Below are positions 1 through 10,340 of a DNA stretch of 64,000 bases, in pieces. Source of the DNA: Strigamia acuminata (taxonomy: Eukaryota > Arthropoda > Chilopoda > Geophilomorpha > Linotaeniidae). The notes beneath the pieces are model-generated. The model saw nothing but the letters and a program-made list of their open reading frames with translations, was not told the DNA's origin and searched no databases. How positions within the stretch are numbered: the stretch's first letter is position 1; each line of letters begins with the position of its first letter. The position numbers and the translations under genes were made by a program. Location: positions 5,828,001-5,892,000 of the forward strand of contig OX442322.1 of the NCBI GenBank assembly GCA_949358305.1. Direction: 5' to 3'.

Positions 1-799
1 GCTTCCTTTGAAGTGATGCCGTCGGTTGATTTTTGTCATCTCGGCGAGGTGGTAATGGGCATTTGTTAGCATAATGTCCATATTCCTGGCAATTGAAGCA
101 TTGCACCGAAGATAACTGTCTAGGGGGTCGAGATCGGTTTCTTCCACGCTGTTTTTCACCAGCGTAGGCACGTGATGATTTCGAACTGTCCAAATCGCGC
201 GAGTCCATTGCTTTGAGTCGCATGTGTTCCGCAAGTAATTGCTCAGACACTCTCTTTGGCGTAAATTCACCGTTGGGCAAATGATATGTTGTGAATGAAA
301 TCTGTGAATATTCACGAGGCAATAAGTCCAAGTATTGGTAAGCATGGTGATCAGGCGAAGTTATCTCTCCGATGTCCTTCATTTGGCGGACATGGTAGTC
401 TACGCGACTTAGGAAATCAGCCATGTCTTCGCCTTGTTCCAGGCGCAAATTCAGAAATTCACGGCGCATGGCTGCCTGTCGCGCACGTGATGATGGCGCG
501 TAAATATTGGCTAAAATGTCCCAAGCCTCTTTAGGGGTCTTGCAGTCATCTAGCGCAGACTTTTTAGCCTCGCTCACGGAACAATATATGAGTCCTAACG
601 CTTTGGCTTTGCGACGCTTGTATTTCTTTTTCTCTTTATCTCCGGCAGTTTTTAAGAATTCTTCTTCTTCTTCTTCCGTCACGTGGTCCCATAATTCCTC
701 GCTTCTCAGCACCATGCGCATTGAGCGCTGCCAAAGTTCGTAGTTTCCTACGCTGAGAACTGGGAGACGTCCGGAATTGCCATCTGCGGATTTCGACAT
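1..799 (-). CDS. gag: Copia-L gag (partial, C-terminus beyond window)
   Basis: The frame is open from an ATG at 799 to the window start, about 266 codons with no stop. The protein begins MSKSADGNSG and has the UBN2-type copia gag core (WDILANIYAPSS, then RVDYHVRQMKD), followed near the left edge by a CCHC zinc knuckle, CFNCQEYGHYANKC, encoded at about 57-98. Copia Gag forms the cytoplasmic virus-like particle and its knuckle binds the element RNA. The start was chosen because it is the first ATG and aligns with the starts of the Copia-R and Copia-B gags. The sequence is distinct from those two, so it is a separate family. Pol would follow to the left. Confidence 0.88.
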   Translation of the reverse strand, partial: MSKSADGNSGRLPVLSVGNYELWQRSMRMVLRSEELWDHVTEEEEEEFLKTAGDKEKKKYKRRKAKALGLIYCSVSEAKKSALDDCKTPKEAWDILANIYAPSSRARQAAMRREFLNLRLEQGEDMADFLSRVDYHVRQMKDIGEITSPDHHAYQYLDLLPREYSQISFTTYHLPNGEFTPKRVSEQLLAEHMRLKAMDSRDLDSSKSSRAYAGEKQRGRNRSRPPRQLSSVQCFNCQEYGHYANKCPLPPRRDDKNQPTASLQRK

Positions 800-825
800 A
801 ATGACGTGGGGACATCTCAAAATGT
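1..825 (-). mobile_element. Copia-L: 5' internal fragment of a Ty1/copia element
   Basis: The segment holds a minus-strand copia gag and a 26-bp stretch upstream of its start codon. It is cut by the window edge on the left and by the Gypsy-A1 LTR at 826. No LTR or primer-binding site of this element is visible. On the other side of Gypsy-A1 the sequence is the 3' end of a different copia (Copia-R), so the upstream leader and LTR expected here are missing. Confidence 0.85.
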
Positions 826-2472
826 TGTGACAAATTAGCAATAGATGGCGCCACTAGTACTAGCGGCAAATTCAACCTCGAGCTTACTATTTTACATATA
901 AATAGTTCACAAACATATTATTATGTTTGATACGACTAAATGTAATTCACATCGATAATATAAAGATATATTATCAATACTTAAGAAGATAAATTAGGCG
1001 TTACTGCTTTATCACCGATACATGACGAGAAACACGGTTTCGAATGTATTTCCGTTCTGTGTATCCATTTCCTGTCCCCGGTATCCAGTTCCGGTTTGTG
1101 CTAAAAGATTAGCATAATCCCAATTTGCATCTCCGTATCCACTTCCTGCGATACGAGATTGGTGGAACTTAATCCCACCGAGTATAAAACTCCCTGACAA
1201 CAGGAAGTTAGTCAGTTCTTGATTTCTGGTTATTTGGTATGTTCCGCATGTCAAATAACTGTTTCTTACTCAGGGCATGGTTCTACCGAACCATGCATAG
1301 CATGGCTCTGCTGAGCCATGCAACCCCCGTCAACTGAAGGCGAAGTTCGGACTGTTCATGTTTCCGTCAAACGGTCTTGCCGAGGAGAAAGCCTCCCGCA
1401 TAAGTATCCTCGTGGTCGGACAATAGAATCACGTGTGATACCAAAGTATTTAGTAACCGTTAGTAGCACTGTTACTGAAAGAGATTGACTCCATCACTTG
1501 ATGGTGCCAAAGCAGTCTGCATGCAAAACATGCAGTTACCGCCAGTAGCACTATGTGTTTGGGAAAGTTATATCTCTTCGGTGATGGTGCCAAAGCAGTC
1601 TACTTATGAGTAGTATCTCAGGTGATTAATTCTGTTGTGCAGAACTGCGGGCTATATCCCCCTGAATACCAGTGCCGTCTCTCACCGCACTGTTATTTAG
1701 GGCACGCGCGATACTGTTCTGCTCAGCAAGGCGAACTTTGACGGCAATTGTGTGTTGCGATGTTTAACCTTTATTATATTTTGTAGTTGATAAATACACC
1801 TTAATTGTTTAAACTTGGCAACAAGTTAACAACCGAAGTAAGTCACGAGACTTATTTCACTGTATGACGAATCAAATTCGTAACAATAAATTGAATACAA
1901 TTTATTGAGTTAATTTATTAAACTCACAACATCGCGAATTAAATATAATTCGCAAGCGGAACCTTGGCGAATAAATGACTTCATTTATTCATTACCAATT
2001 TCCAACCCTAGTTGTGGCGGTGCACATGAGTCAACCGCACCTCTCGGATCGAACCAGACAGCATTACACGGACCATTACACGATACGAACCAGGAACGCG
2101 AAGGAACCAGTTCCACGATTACGAAGCGCCGACGGAAGCCGCGAGGACACAGCCAGCCCGGCTATCTGATGACATCTATACTCGGTCGAGCGGGCGTTTT
2201 GCCGTTCCCGAACCCCGGATCACCAATAACCGTAATCATACTATTTTAGGGCTGTTTTACAGCCAATTCATGTATAGTTTAACTTGTATTTAACTTGCCA
2301 AATGTCGGCATTAGAATTTGTATAACTTTTAGATTTGATTCTATTGTTTGACAACAATAAATGTAGTGTTTGAGAAACTTGTTGTCTTTATTTTATCTCG
2401 TATTATTCACTATTTCACGCGACTTATACCCGGAACTATCATGCGATAGGAGTTGTGGTCGTCACCGTCACA
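826..2472 (+). repeat. Gypsy-A1 5' LTR
   Basis: It begins TGTGACAAATTAGC and ends CCGTCACA, with perfect 6-bp terminal inverted repeats. It carries an AGATGGCGC motif at 843-851, hairpins around 1275-1322 (CATGGTTC/GAACCATG and GCATGGCTC/GAGCCATGC), and a diverged tandem repeat at about 1453-1607 in which each unit ends GATGGTGCCAAAGCAGTCT. A polyadenylation-type AATAAA lies near 2357. Short ORFs inside it are not supported as genes. Confidence 0.95.
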
Positions 2473-2474
2473 CG

Positions 2475-2492
2475 TGGAGGTTCCACCGAGAT
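2475..2492 (+). other. Gypsy-A1 primer-binding site, tRNA-Gln
   Basis: TGGAGGTTCCACCGAGAT begins 2 nt after the LTR. It is complementary to the 3' end of animal tRNA-Gln plus CCA over all 18 nt, as I recall the human CTG isoacceptor. Reverse transcription of the minus strand would start here. Confidence 0.8.
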
Positions 2493-3279
2493 AGGTTGCA
2501 AAGTTTAAATTTACCGAATTTAATAGAAAGTGAAAATTGAGATAAATAAAGAGTATAACATTTTGAAACGAATTATATATTTCTACTTTTGCGAAGTAGG
2601 AAAATGTCTTTAAAAACGTTAGAATTCGTAAGAAATCTAACATTAAAGGGAATGTTATGTTGTGTTATAAAACCCTCCAATAATTGAAAGAATTTATTTT
2701 CTAAATTTTCACGGAAGGTCTGTAAAACAGTTTCAATGTTGGTTGAATATTTTCGAAAGAAAATATCCAATCAATAACGAGATTGACCAGGCCAAAGTGC
2801 GGACGTAGTAGAAAACTACTAAAATAAAGGATTAGTTTCCATTTTTATCATTGGATAAAATAACTTTCCACCAATAAAGTGTCGAGGGATTAAAGGATTA
2901 TCGATCCTCGATACCACGCGGATCCAGACTACAGACGACCATTCGTATCCAGACCAGACCTGCAGACACGTGTTCCAGTAGCCATCTTGACCACGCCGTC
3001 CCGTTCAGTCCCGATTCGAATTTTTCCACGCCATAAACCAGCGAAAGTTAAGTGTATTTCATCTATTATTTTAACAAATAGTTTAAAGCGCATTCTCACC
3101 CGACGCTAGTTACTTGTAGTAGGATTCATTTGATTGTTTAAAGTTTGTCGATAGTTTAACACGTTTAACCAGCACGTGGAGTTTAAACTTAACCTTATCG
3201 AAGTGTATTGTTATTTTGAAGTGTATTTTTATAAAGTGTGTTATCGTTCTTTAGTAATAAAGAATTTAAAACTTTTATT
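2493..3279 (+). other. Gypsy-A1 untranslated leader
   Basis: This is a 787-nt, AT-rich leader between PBS and gag. It holds only short unsupported ORFs. The packaging signal and any splice donor would be expected here, but none can be identified from sequence alone. The corresponding leader of Gypsy-A2 is 41642-42427. Confidence 0.75.
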
Positions 3280-5391
3280 ATGTCTGACGAAAACATTCAT
3301 ATGAATGAACGAGAAGTCGATGACAGAAACTTGGAAAATAGTTACGTCCGACTCGAAGACCAAACGGATTTAATTCCGGACGATTTGACAGAGTATTGTC
3401 AACTCTATAATCTAAATCGGGCTGATTTCAAAACAATAACCGAAGCGGTTAATCATGTACGCGTACTTGAGAAAAGAAATCAAAGAATTAGGCCTGATGA
3501 AGATGAAAGTTCGGAAAATGAAAGTCGACATTCGCGGACTTCACACCGAACCCCACGGAAAAAGATTCCCACGAATCGTAAGCTGGACTTTCCCTCTCCT
3601 AAAAAGAGGTTGGGATATCAAGCCCGGATAGTGTCGACTCCACAGCTAAACGATAGAATGGTACGCGAACCATCGTTTAGCCGATCTCGTAGTCAACAAA
3701 GTTCTGGACAAAGAACACCCAGTTCTAATAGTCCTTTAAATCTGGCCAAACCAAGGTCTAGATCAACTAGTGTTAATCGAACGATTAACCATAGTAATTC
3801 GGGTTTTATCCCCCAAACTTCAGGGAATAGACAAAATATCTCCCAAAACTCGGGACATAGACAGTATGTTACTCCAACATCTGGAAATAGACATTATGCC
3901 CCTCAGACACCGGGGAAAGGACAGTTTGTCCCCCCAACGCAGTCAAAAAGAGTGTCAAATCGAACTCCAAGGAGATCCGATCCGATCTCACCGTCCCCCG
4001 TTATTCAAAATTTACCGGCGGGAAAGACTCGTTCAAATCAGACACCCCCAGAACATGTACAAAATAAAAGTAGTGTTCCACATGGACAACATGTACCATC
4101 TAGCAATCATACACAGCATGAGAATTATGTTCCTCCAAGGAAAGAAATTCCCCCGGACAATCAGGTCCCTAAGGGAAATCTGCCCAATTTTGAACAAAAT
4201 TCTGGTTCGGCATCCTCAGCTGGTAGTTCATCTCAAGCGAGATTTTCTACCGACGACTTGGGAACCATCCTTACCTATGTGCGAAATATTCAAACTGATT
4301 GTGCACATCAAGTACAACAATTTATGCAGAATAATGCACAGCAAAATAATAATGCAAACAATTCGAATAAAACCTTTTTCAAAGGTCAAAATATGCCTGT
4401 TTTCGATGGAAAACAGAAAGACGTGGCTAAATTTTTAGCTACAGCCAAAACAGTCGCTGTCGCTAAAGGTTTAACTCTGGATGAGATGGTAAAACGCGGA
4501 ATACCAACTTATTTATCTGGTATAGCCCACGAATGGCATACCGACAACATCGACAGATTTGTTGACTGGAAAACTTTCGAAAAGTTATTTTTGGCGGAGT
4601 TTGACATGATCCCTGTCACTCGAGCCCGAAAGCTTCGAAATTTAATCCAGGGCCCAGAAGAGCCACTCTATACATTTCTTTTGAGATTTAAACAAGCTCA
4701 AGGATCTTATTCAAAAAGAGACGAAGCTCCCACCCTTCTCGAGAATTTGAACTTAGTTAGTTACAATCGAATAATCGATAGAGGTCTCTATGAAGAATCA
4801 TTCAATGACATATTTCAGTTTGTCAGGCAGAACAGGGCTCTTTTCGAAGCCCAAAATGCTAGTGTGGACACTATTGCCAATAAAGAGGACGAAACTGTCC
4901 CATCAAATACTCAAAAAGGTAAAGACGCCAGGAGTTCGCGCCCACTCATACGATCCACTCAGACGTTGAACGCCAAACCGGAAGCTGAACCTATGGAATC
5001 TGACGAGACAGACAACATTGAAAATGATGTTGGATTCCACAACATGGTATGTGCCATGTCAGAAAAAGCAACTGGAAAATGTTTCCATTGTAATCAACCA
5101 GGGCACTTTAAGAGGGAATGTCCTTTGTTACAAAAAAGAAAATTTGTTCAGGACAAGCCCCAAGGTACTGGTAATAATACCAATACCAATCCCACTTCTG
5201 ATCTGTTTAAACGACAGAGACAAAATTGGGTAACCGCTGAATCTTTGGACCAAAAACTTGAAGACTTCAAAACTACTATGCAAACTAGTATGACAAAATC
5301 CATGTCGGATTTATTCACTAAATTTTTGGATCCAAAAAATGCAACTACTCCACCGTTGGCGATTGAAGGTCCTCCGGCCCCAAAAAACTAA
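3280..5391 (+). CDS. gag: Gypsy-A1 Gag
   Basis: The ORF is intact, 703 residues from ATG 3280 (MSDENIHMNE). An upstream in-frame GTG at 3238 is less likely to be used. The N-terminal half is basic, Ser/Pro-rich and contains short repeats of the type TSGNRxYVP (about 3800-3950). A retrotransposon gag core follows (FDGKQKDVAKFLATAK to LLRFKQAQ, about 4395-4695), then a CCHC zinc knuckle CFHCNQPGHFKREC at about 5080-5121 that would bind genomic RNA. The gag stop TAA (5389-5391) is immediately preceded by a frameshift heptamer that leads into pol. It is close to the Gypsy-A2 Gag, but A1 has about ten more residues in the short-repeat region. Confidence 0.93.
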   Translation: MSDENIHMNEREVDDRNLENSYVRLEDQTDLIPDDLTEYCQLYNLNRADFKTITEAVNHVRVLEKRNQRIRPDEDESSENESRHSRTSHRTPRKKIPTNRKLDFPSPKKRLGYQARIVSTPQLNDRMVREPSFSRSRSQQSSGQRTPSSNSPLNLAKPRSRSTSVNRTINHSNSGFIPQTSGNRQNISQNSGHRQYVTPTSGNRHYAPQTPGKGQFVPPTQSKRVSNRTPRRSDPISPSPVIQNLPAGKTRSNQTPPEHVQNKSSVPHGQHVPSSNHTQHENYVPPRKEIPPDNQVPKGNLPNFEQNSGSASSAGSSSQARFSTDDLGTILTYVRNIQTDCAHQVQQFMQNNAQQNNNANNSNKTFFKGQNMPVFDGKQKDVAKFLATAKTVAVAKGLTLDEMVKRGIPTYLSGIAHEWHTDNIDRFVDWKTFEKLFLAEFDMIPVTRARKLRNLIQGPEEPLYTFLLRFKQAQGSYSKRDEAPTLLENLNLVSYNRIIDRGLYEESFNDIFQFVRQNRALFEAQNASVDTIANKEDETVPSNTQKGKDARSSRPLIRSTQTLNAKPEAEPMESDETDNIENDVGFHNMVCAMSEKATGKCFHCNQPGHFKRECPLLQKRKFVQDKPQGTGNNTNTNPTSDLFKRQRQNWVTAESLDQKLEDFKTTMQTSMTKSMSDLFTKFLDPKNATTPPLAIEGPPAPKN

Positions 5392-5416
5392 TAGAGGGGG
5401 TTGCCGAAAACCCCCT
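5382..5416 (+). promoter_or_regulatory. -1 ribosomal frameshift signal (gag-pol)
   Basis: The heptamer A AAA AAC (5382-5388, in gag codon phase) directly precedes the gag stop TAA. Six nt after the heptamer starts a perfect 8-bp hairpin: AGGGGGTT (5395-5402), loop gccgaa, AACCCCCT (5409-5416). The pol frame is open through this site. Gypsy-A2 keeps the heptamer and stem but has a different loop. Confidence 0.9.
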
Positions 5417-8400
5417 AAACGACCAGAGTAGTACATTGTCCTCTGAAATAGAAAATGTTCTAAACGAAACTCTGAATAAATTAGTAATTCAAGATGAGGA
5501 AATTAAACGACCTAATCGTAAAACTAGGAAAAGGAATCCAAAGTATGTATTTAAGGAACCTTATCCTAACACTCCTTTTTCGGTGGAAGAGACTGAAAAT
5601 CCATTTACATCATTCGATGACGACCTCTTTCCTACGGATAAGGGGGACGAATCTTGGCGAGAGTCCTTGAATGCAATAATTGAAAGCGCTATAAATCCTC
5701 CTGTTCGAGAGGAAACCACTAGTTCTAGTGGAGGAGTATGCGAAAGTTTGGAGGCAATGATGGAAAATTTAGATATCTCCTCGAAATTATCTAGACATCA
5801 TAGACTTCGTAAATATGTCAAAGAACATCAGCTCAAGAGAGCTGAAGTAGTTGAGCGCATCAAACGTTTGGGAAACAGTGTCGACGACCCCCGAATGAAG
5901 ATAACAATAGGTGGACTCACCTATAATGCGTTAATGGATTCAGGGGCCACCCAATGTTTCATTGGATTACAATTACTTGACAGTACTTGTGCCTCCCCGG
6001 ACTTCATTCAAGATTGCCCCCGAAATATGAAAGTTTGTGCCGTCGGCATAACTCATATCCCGTTAGGACAAATAACCCTTTGTGTTCAATGGGCGGATGG
6101 AGTAGAATTCACTCCAATGAATTTCATCATTTTAGACAGAAATGTGTGTGGCCTAATTTTAGGCCCCAATTTTATGCGTCGTACCACAATCAATTTAAAT
6201 CCAGCACGAGCTGAATTTGATTGTGACAACAAACCTGGTTGGACTGCGCCTTACGTAGATAACGAACTTAATGACAGTCTAGCGAGGTTACGCACAATAA
6301 AAGACGACGGAACAGTCACTCATACACCCGACAATTGGGAAGAATTGTTGGTGAAAGATTGTGATTGCTCCGACGAGGAAAAGACCAAATTACTAGAAGT
6401 AATTTCCGGAATCAAGCACGTCTTTCGGGACAAAGTTGGTTGTACGAACCTTGCTAAACATAAGATTACGTTTAAAAAGGACGCGAAATGGAAAAAACAA
6501 CCATTTCGCATGTACAATCCAGCTAAAATTGCGATTATGACCAAACTAGTTGAAGAGCTAGAAGCAGAGAATCTCATTGAGAAATCTACGGGACCTTATA
6601 TAAGTCATCCCGTAATAGTTGCCAAACCAAATGGCACATATAGGTTATGTATTGATTACCGATGGCTAAATGCGATCACCGAAATCAATGCAATCCAAAT
6701 GCCCAGTATTGATTTGCTCATGCACAATACAAATCAGGCAAAATACTTCACCTCACTTGACCTTACAAAAGGATATTATCAAGTAGAGATGGAAGACGAA
6801 GATAAGCAGAAAACTGCTTTCTATACTCCAAAAGGCAACTATCAATTTGTACGTATGCCATTTGGGTTATGTAACGCGCCTTGTACATTTCAAGCTCTAA
6901 TGGAACAAGTTATGGGTGACGCGTTATATAAACATGCATTAGTCTATTTAGACGATGTAATTATCTTTTCTCAGACCTGGGACCAACATCTCGGTCACAT
7001 TAAAGATGTCTTAGAACGACTAGACAAAGCCAACTTGTCCGTAAATAAAGAAAAGTCTAAGTTCGGCAGAACTACGCTAAAATTTCTGGGACACTTAATC
7101 ACTCCAAATGGATTGGCCCCGGATCCTGACAAAATCGCGTCAGTACGAAAATTTCCAACCCCAAAAACATCGAAAGATGTTCAAAGGTTTCACGGGTTGG
7201 CAAATTTCTTTAGGAAGTTTATTCCTAACCACGGTGAAATTGCTACTCCACTGACTAGCATAATGCATGAGAAAGCAACTTTTGTCTGGGGACAAGAGCA
7301 AATGGACGCTTCCGAAAGAATTAAAGACATCTTATGCGACGAAACTCAAGTTTTGTTAATGCCTAACATGCTCGAACCCTTTGTGATTCTAACAGACGCT
7401 TCACATTCAGGATTAGGAGCGGTGTTATGCCAAGATGTGGACTTTCTTGACAAAAACAAGGACAAATGGATTAAAACTCCAAGACCCGTAGCTTACGCTA
7501 GTCGCGTACTTTGAGGAGCCGAGCAACGTTACACTACTCCCGAACTAGAGTGTCTAGCGGTAGTATGGGCTGTAGAACGTTTCCGCCCCTACATAGAATA
7601 CACGTCTTTCACCCTGGAGTCAGATGCAGAAGCCTTAAAATGGCTAATGGGGACGCCAGAACCTTCTGGTCGTTTTGGCCGATGGGCAATTAAACTGCAA
7701 TGCGGCGCCTTTAAAATTAAGTATCGTCGTGGTACTCAAAATCAAGTCGCAGACGCATTTTCAAGAGCTCCTTTGAGTATTGAAGACATTCCGAAGGATG
7801 ATTATATCGAACCCACAGAAATAACTCAATTCTGGCCCGAGTGGGACGGAAATAAAGAAGTTACTCGTAGAGAAGAGCCAAAACCCTGTCAGTTCTTAAC
7901 AAACGTGTCAGTAAAGTTTGATTATTCCAAAAAATTAAATAATTCTTTGGAAAAGGGGGAGAAAGGTCATGTTGAACCAGAAACTTTATTTAGTGCGTTA
8001 ACCGAAGTACTAAGTATAGTTCCTCCTACCAGAGCAGAAATCATCGAAGCTCAGCTCAAAGATTACGAATGCAGAAAAATAATAACTCATCTAAAGTTAG
8101 ATGAAGTTGAGCAAAAGAAAAATAGGAAAACTAAGCGATGGATGAAAGACATCAAAGGCTACCAACTAGATTTCAAAGAAAATCATGATAATGAAGATGA
8201 GAATAGTAATGATTCTGAAATGTTAATCTTCTTCAAACCAACATTTGAAGAAGAATTAAATGATTCCGGCAACGGATTTAAAGCGGTGATTCCACCGTCT
8301 TTAGTACGACGAGTGTTGTTCGCATGCCACGGACATCCGTTAAGTGGACACGCGGGGATGAGTAAAACGCTCGAACGAGCGAAACTCATCTATTATTGGC

Positions 8401-9749
8401 CTAAAATGAGCAAAGACACGTGTAATTATGTTCGTAGTTGTGTTCATTGCCAACAATACAAACCTAGTCAACACCGCAAACACAGAGCGAGTTATACTCC
8501 TCACAATATGGCACAGCCATGGGAAGTTTTTTGTTTAGACTTCATGGGTCCCAAACCCGCTGGGCAATACCAACATAAATATATTTTAGTAGGAATCGAT
8601 CAATGTACTAAATGGGTAGAATTAGCCCCATTAAGCAAAGCTTCAAGTGAAGCAATTATAACAAAATTAGGTGATATCGTACATAGATGGGGTTACCCCA
8701 GGAAAATTATCAGCGATAATGGAAAACAGTTCGCATCCACCATCTATGAGGGTTTCTGTAAAAGGCACAACATTAAAATGACTCATATAAGTCCTTATCA
8801 TGCTCAGGCCAACCCCACAGAACGGGCAAACAGGGATATCAAAATAATGCTTGCAATTTATTCTGATGTGCACTCTCACTGGCCACGTTTTCTGAATGAA
8901 TTTGCATTTGCATCCAGAACGGCAAAATCCGAAGCAACCGGATCGACGCCATTTTTATTAAATACGGGAAGAATAGTAACACTACCTTTCGACCCGCGAA
9001 TTATTCAACACGCGAATAAATTCGATAAAAATAACCCTGAGGAATTCGTGTTTAATTTACTCGGGATTTTACGAAGAGCACACCAAGAAATGCACCGTAG
9101 GATCCAACTAAATTACGAGAAACACGACAGAATTCACCGTAATAAATTTCATATTTGCAAATATGAAGTAGGTGATTTAGTCTGGAAAAATACACATATT
9201 CTTTCCAATCAAGACAAAGGCATTACTAAAGGATTTGCTGAAAAACGAGACGGACCGTGGGAAATCACGGCCGTATTAACAGGAGGTGCATATGCCTTAC
9301 GAAAATTATTAGATGATTCAATTGAACCATCAATAAATACGGATGATCTCACCCCGTATATCCCTTCATACCCGATTGAGACATGGACTCTGGGTCAGAA
9401 AAAAGGAAAATTGGAAGATCATCCAAACCCTGATTGGATGTCGGCAAATTCCGAATTTAACAAATCTAATTCACAAGAATTAGATAATCAAGATATGGAA
9501 GAAACCTCTCGTGAAAATCTTGAAAAAGATACGGAAGAACTTCCTCAAGAAAGTCTTGAACAAGAAGAAAGAATAATTCCTACCTCAAATGAAAATGGAA
9601 ACGAGATTATCGATCCACGAAGTAATAACTCGAATAAACGGAAGCGAACAGCTGACCTTCCGGAAATAATCTCGAGACCGAAAAGAACTTCGAGGCCAAA
9701 TCCGAAATATACTACGGATTTTGTACAGATGATTCAAGAACGTCGTTAA
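5388..9749 (+). pseudogene. pol: Gypsy-A1 Pol (PR-RT-RH-IN), one nonsense codon
   Basis: The pol frame is entered by the -1 shift and runs to TAA 9747-9749. Domains in order: aspartic protease with ALMDSGAT (near 5925-5950); reverse transcriptase with VYLDDVIIF (near 6942-6968); RNase H with TDASHSGLGAVL and the later ESDAEALKWL; integrase with the HHCC zinc module (HPLSGHAG to CVHCQQYK, about 8335-8462) and the DDE core (CLDFMGP, SDNGKQF, TERANRD); and an acidic/basic tail. A single TGA at 7512-7514 interrupts RNase H. Gypsy-A2 has CGA at this site, so it is a C-to-T change at a CpG. Otherwise the frame is uninterrupted. Full activity would need readthrough or trans-complementation. Confidence 0.92.
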
Positions 9750-10340
9750 AAAGATTCTAAATATAAAAAGAATATTCTAAAAGATATTGATTTAAATCAG
9801 TTATTGAATATTCAAATCGAAATTCGCGAAGTCACCGGATAAATTATGACCCCGGGTGGAGAGTAAAAGATTCGTTCTATACTCAGTCTTCTAACACACA
9901 CGTGAGAGAAGAAGAACTTCGTCAAGTTCAACAAAAATCACGGTCAAACGCGTTGACATTGTTAACTATCAATCAACGAATACAGGTATTATGATTATGC
10001 ATATAAAGTTATATATATATATCATGAAATTTCTTTGAATATTCGAAGAAATACGAACCAGCGGAATTCGTTTATTAGCGGCGGAAGATTTGAAAGCCAC
10101 GTGCTCTAAACTCCAAGTTGTCGTCGAGGCGACTACACTCATAATTCCACAAGATACGCTTCTAAAGGAAGCAGGACATTTTCGTAAGTTCGATAAAATT
10201 ATCAATACACGAAAATATAAAATTGTAACGAATCATAATTATAAAATTCGTAAATTCAGTTACGCGTTTTCTCAATAGAGGGCGCGCGCATATAAAAGTA
10301 TTGCAAATAAAACTAAAACGTTTTCTATATTTGTAGAATT
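9750..10340 (+). other. Gypsy-A1 spacer between pol and ORF3
   Basis: This 591-bp AT-rich spacer has no supported gene. Two features stand out near its 3' end: a consensus-like TATAAAAG at 10291-10298, and a pyrimidine-rich tract ending in AG (GTTTTCTATATTTGTAG, about 10320-10336) four bases before the ORF3 ATG. The latter could be a 3' splice site for a subgenomic ORF3 mRNA. In Gypsy-A2 the TATA-like box reads TACAAAAG. Confidence 0.6.

Noticed and set aside
1975-2169. 64-codon ORF in the Gypsy-A LTR (also at 13470-13664)
   Set aside because: It is repeated only because the LTR is repeated; the A2 LTR version differs in length and frame after indels, and there is no coding signature.
5436-5438. 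TTG start for Gypsy-A1 pol
   Set aside because: The frame is open upstream through the A AAA AAC site, so entry by -1 frameshift is far more likely than TTG initiation.
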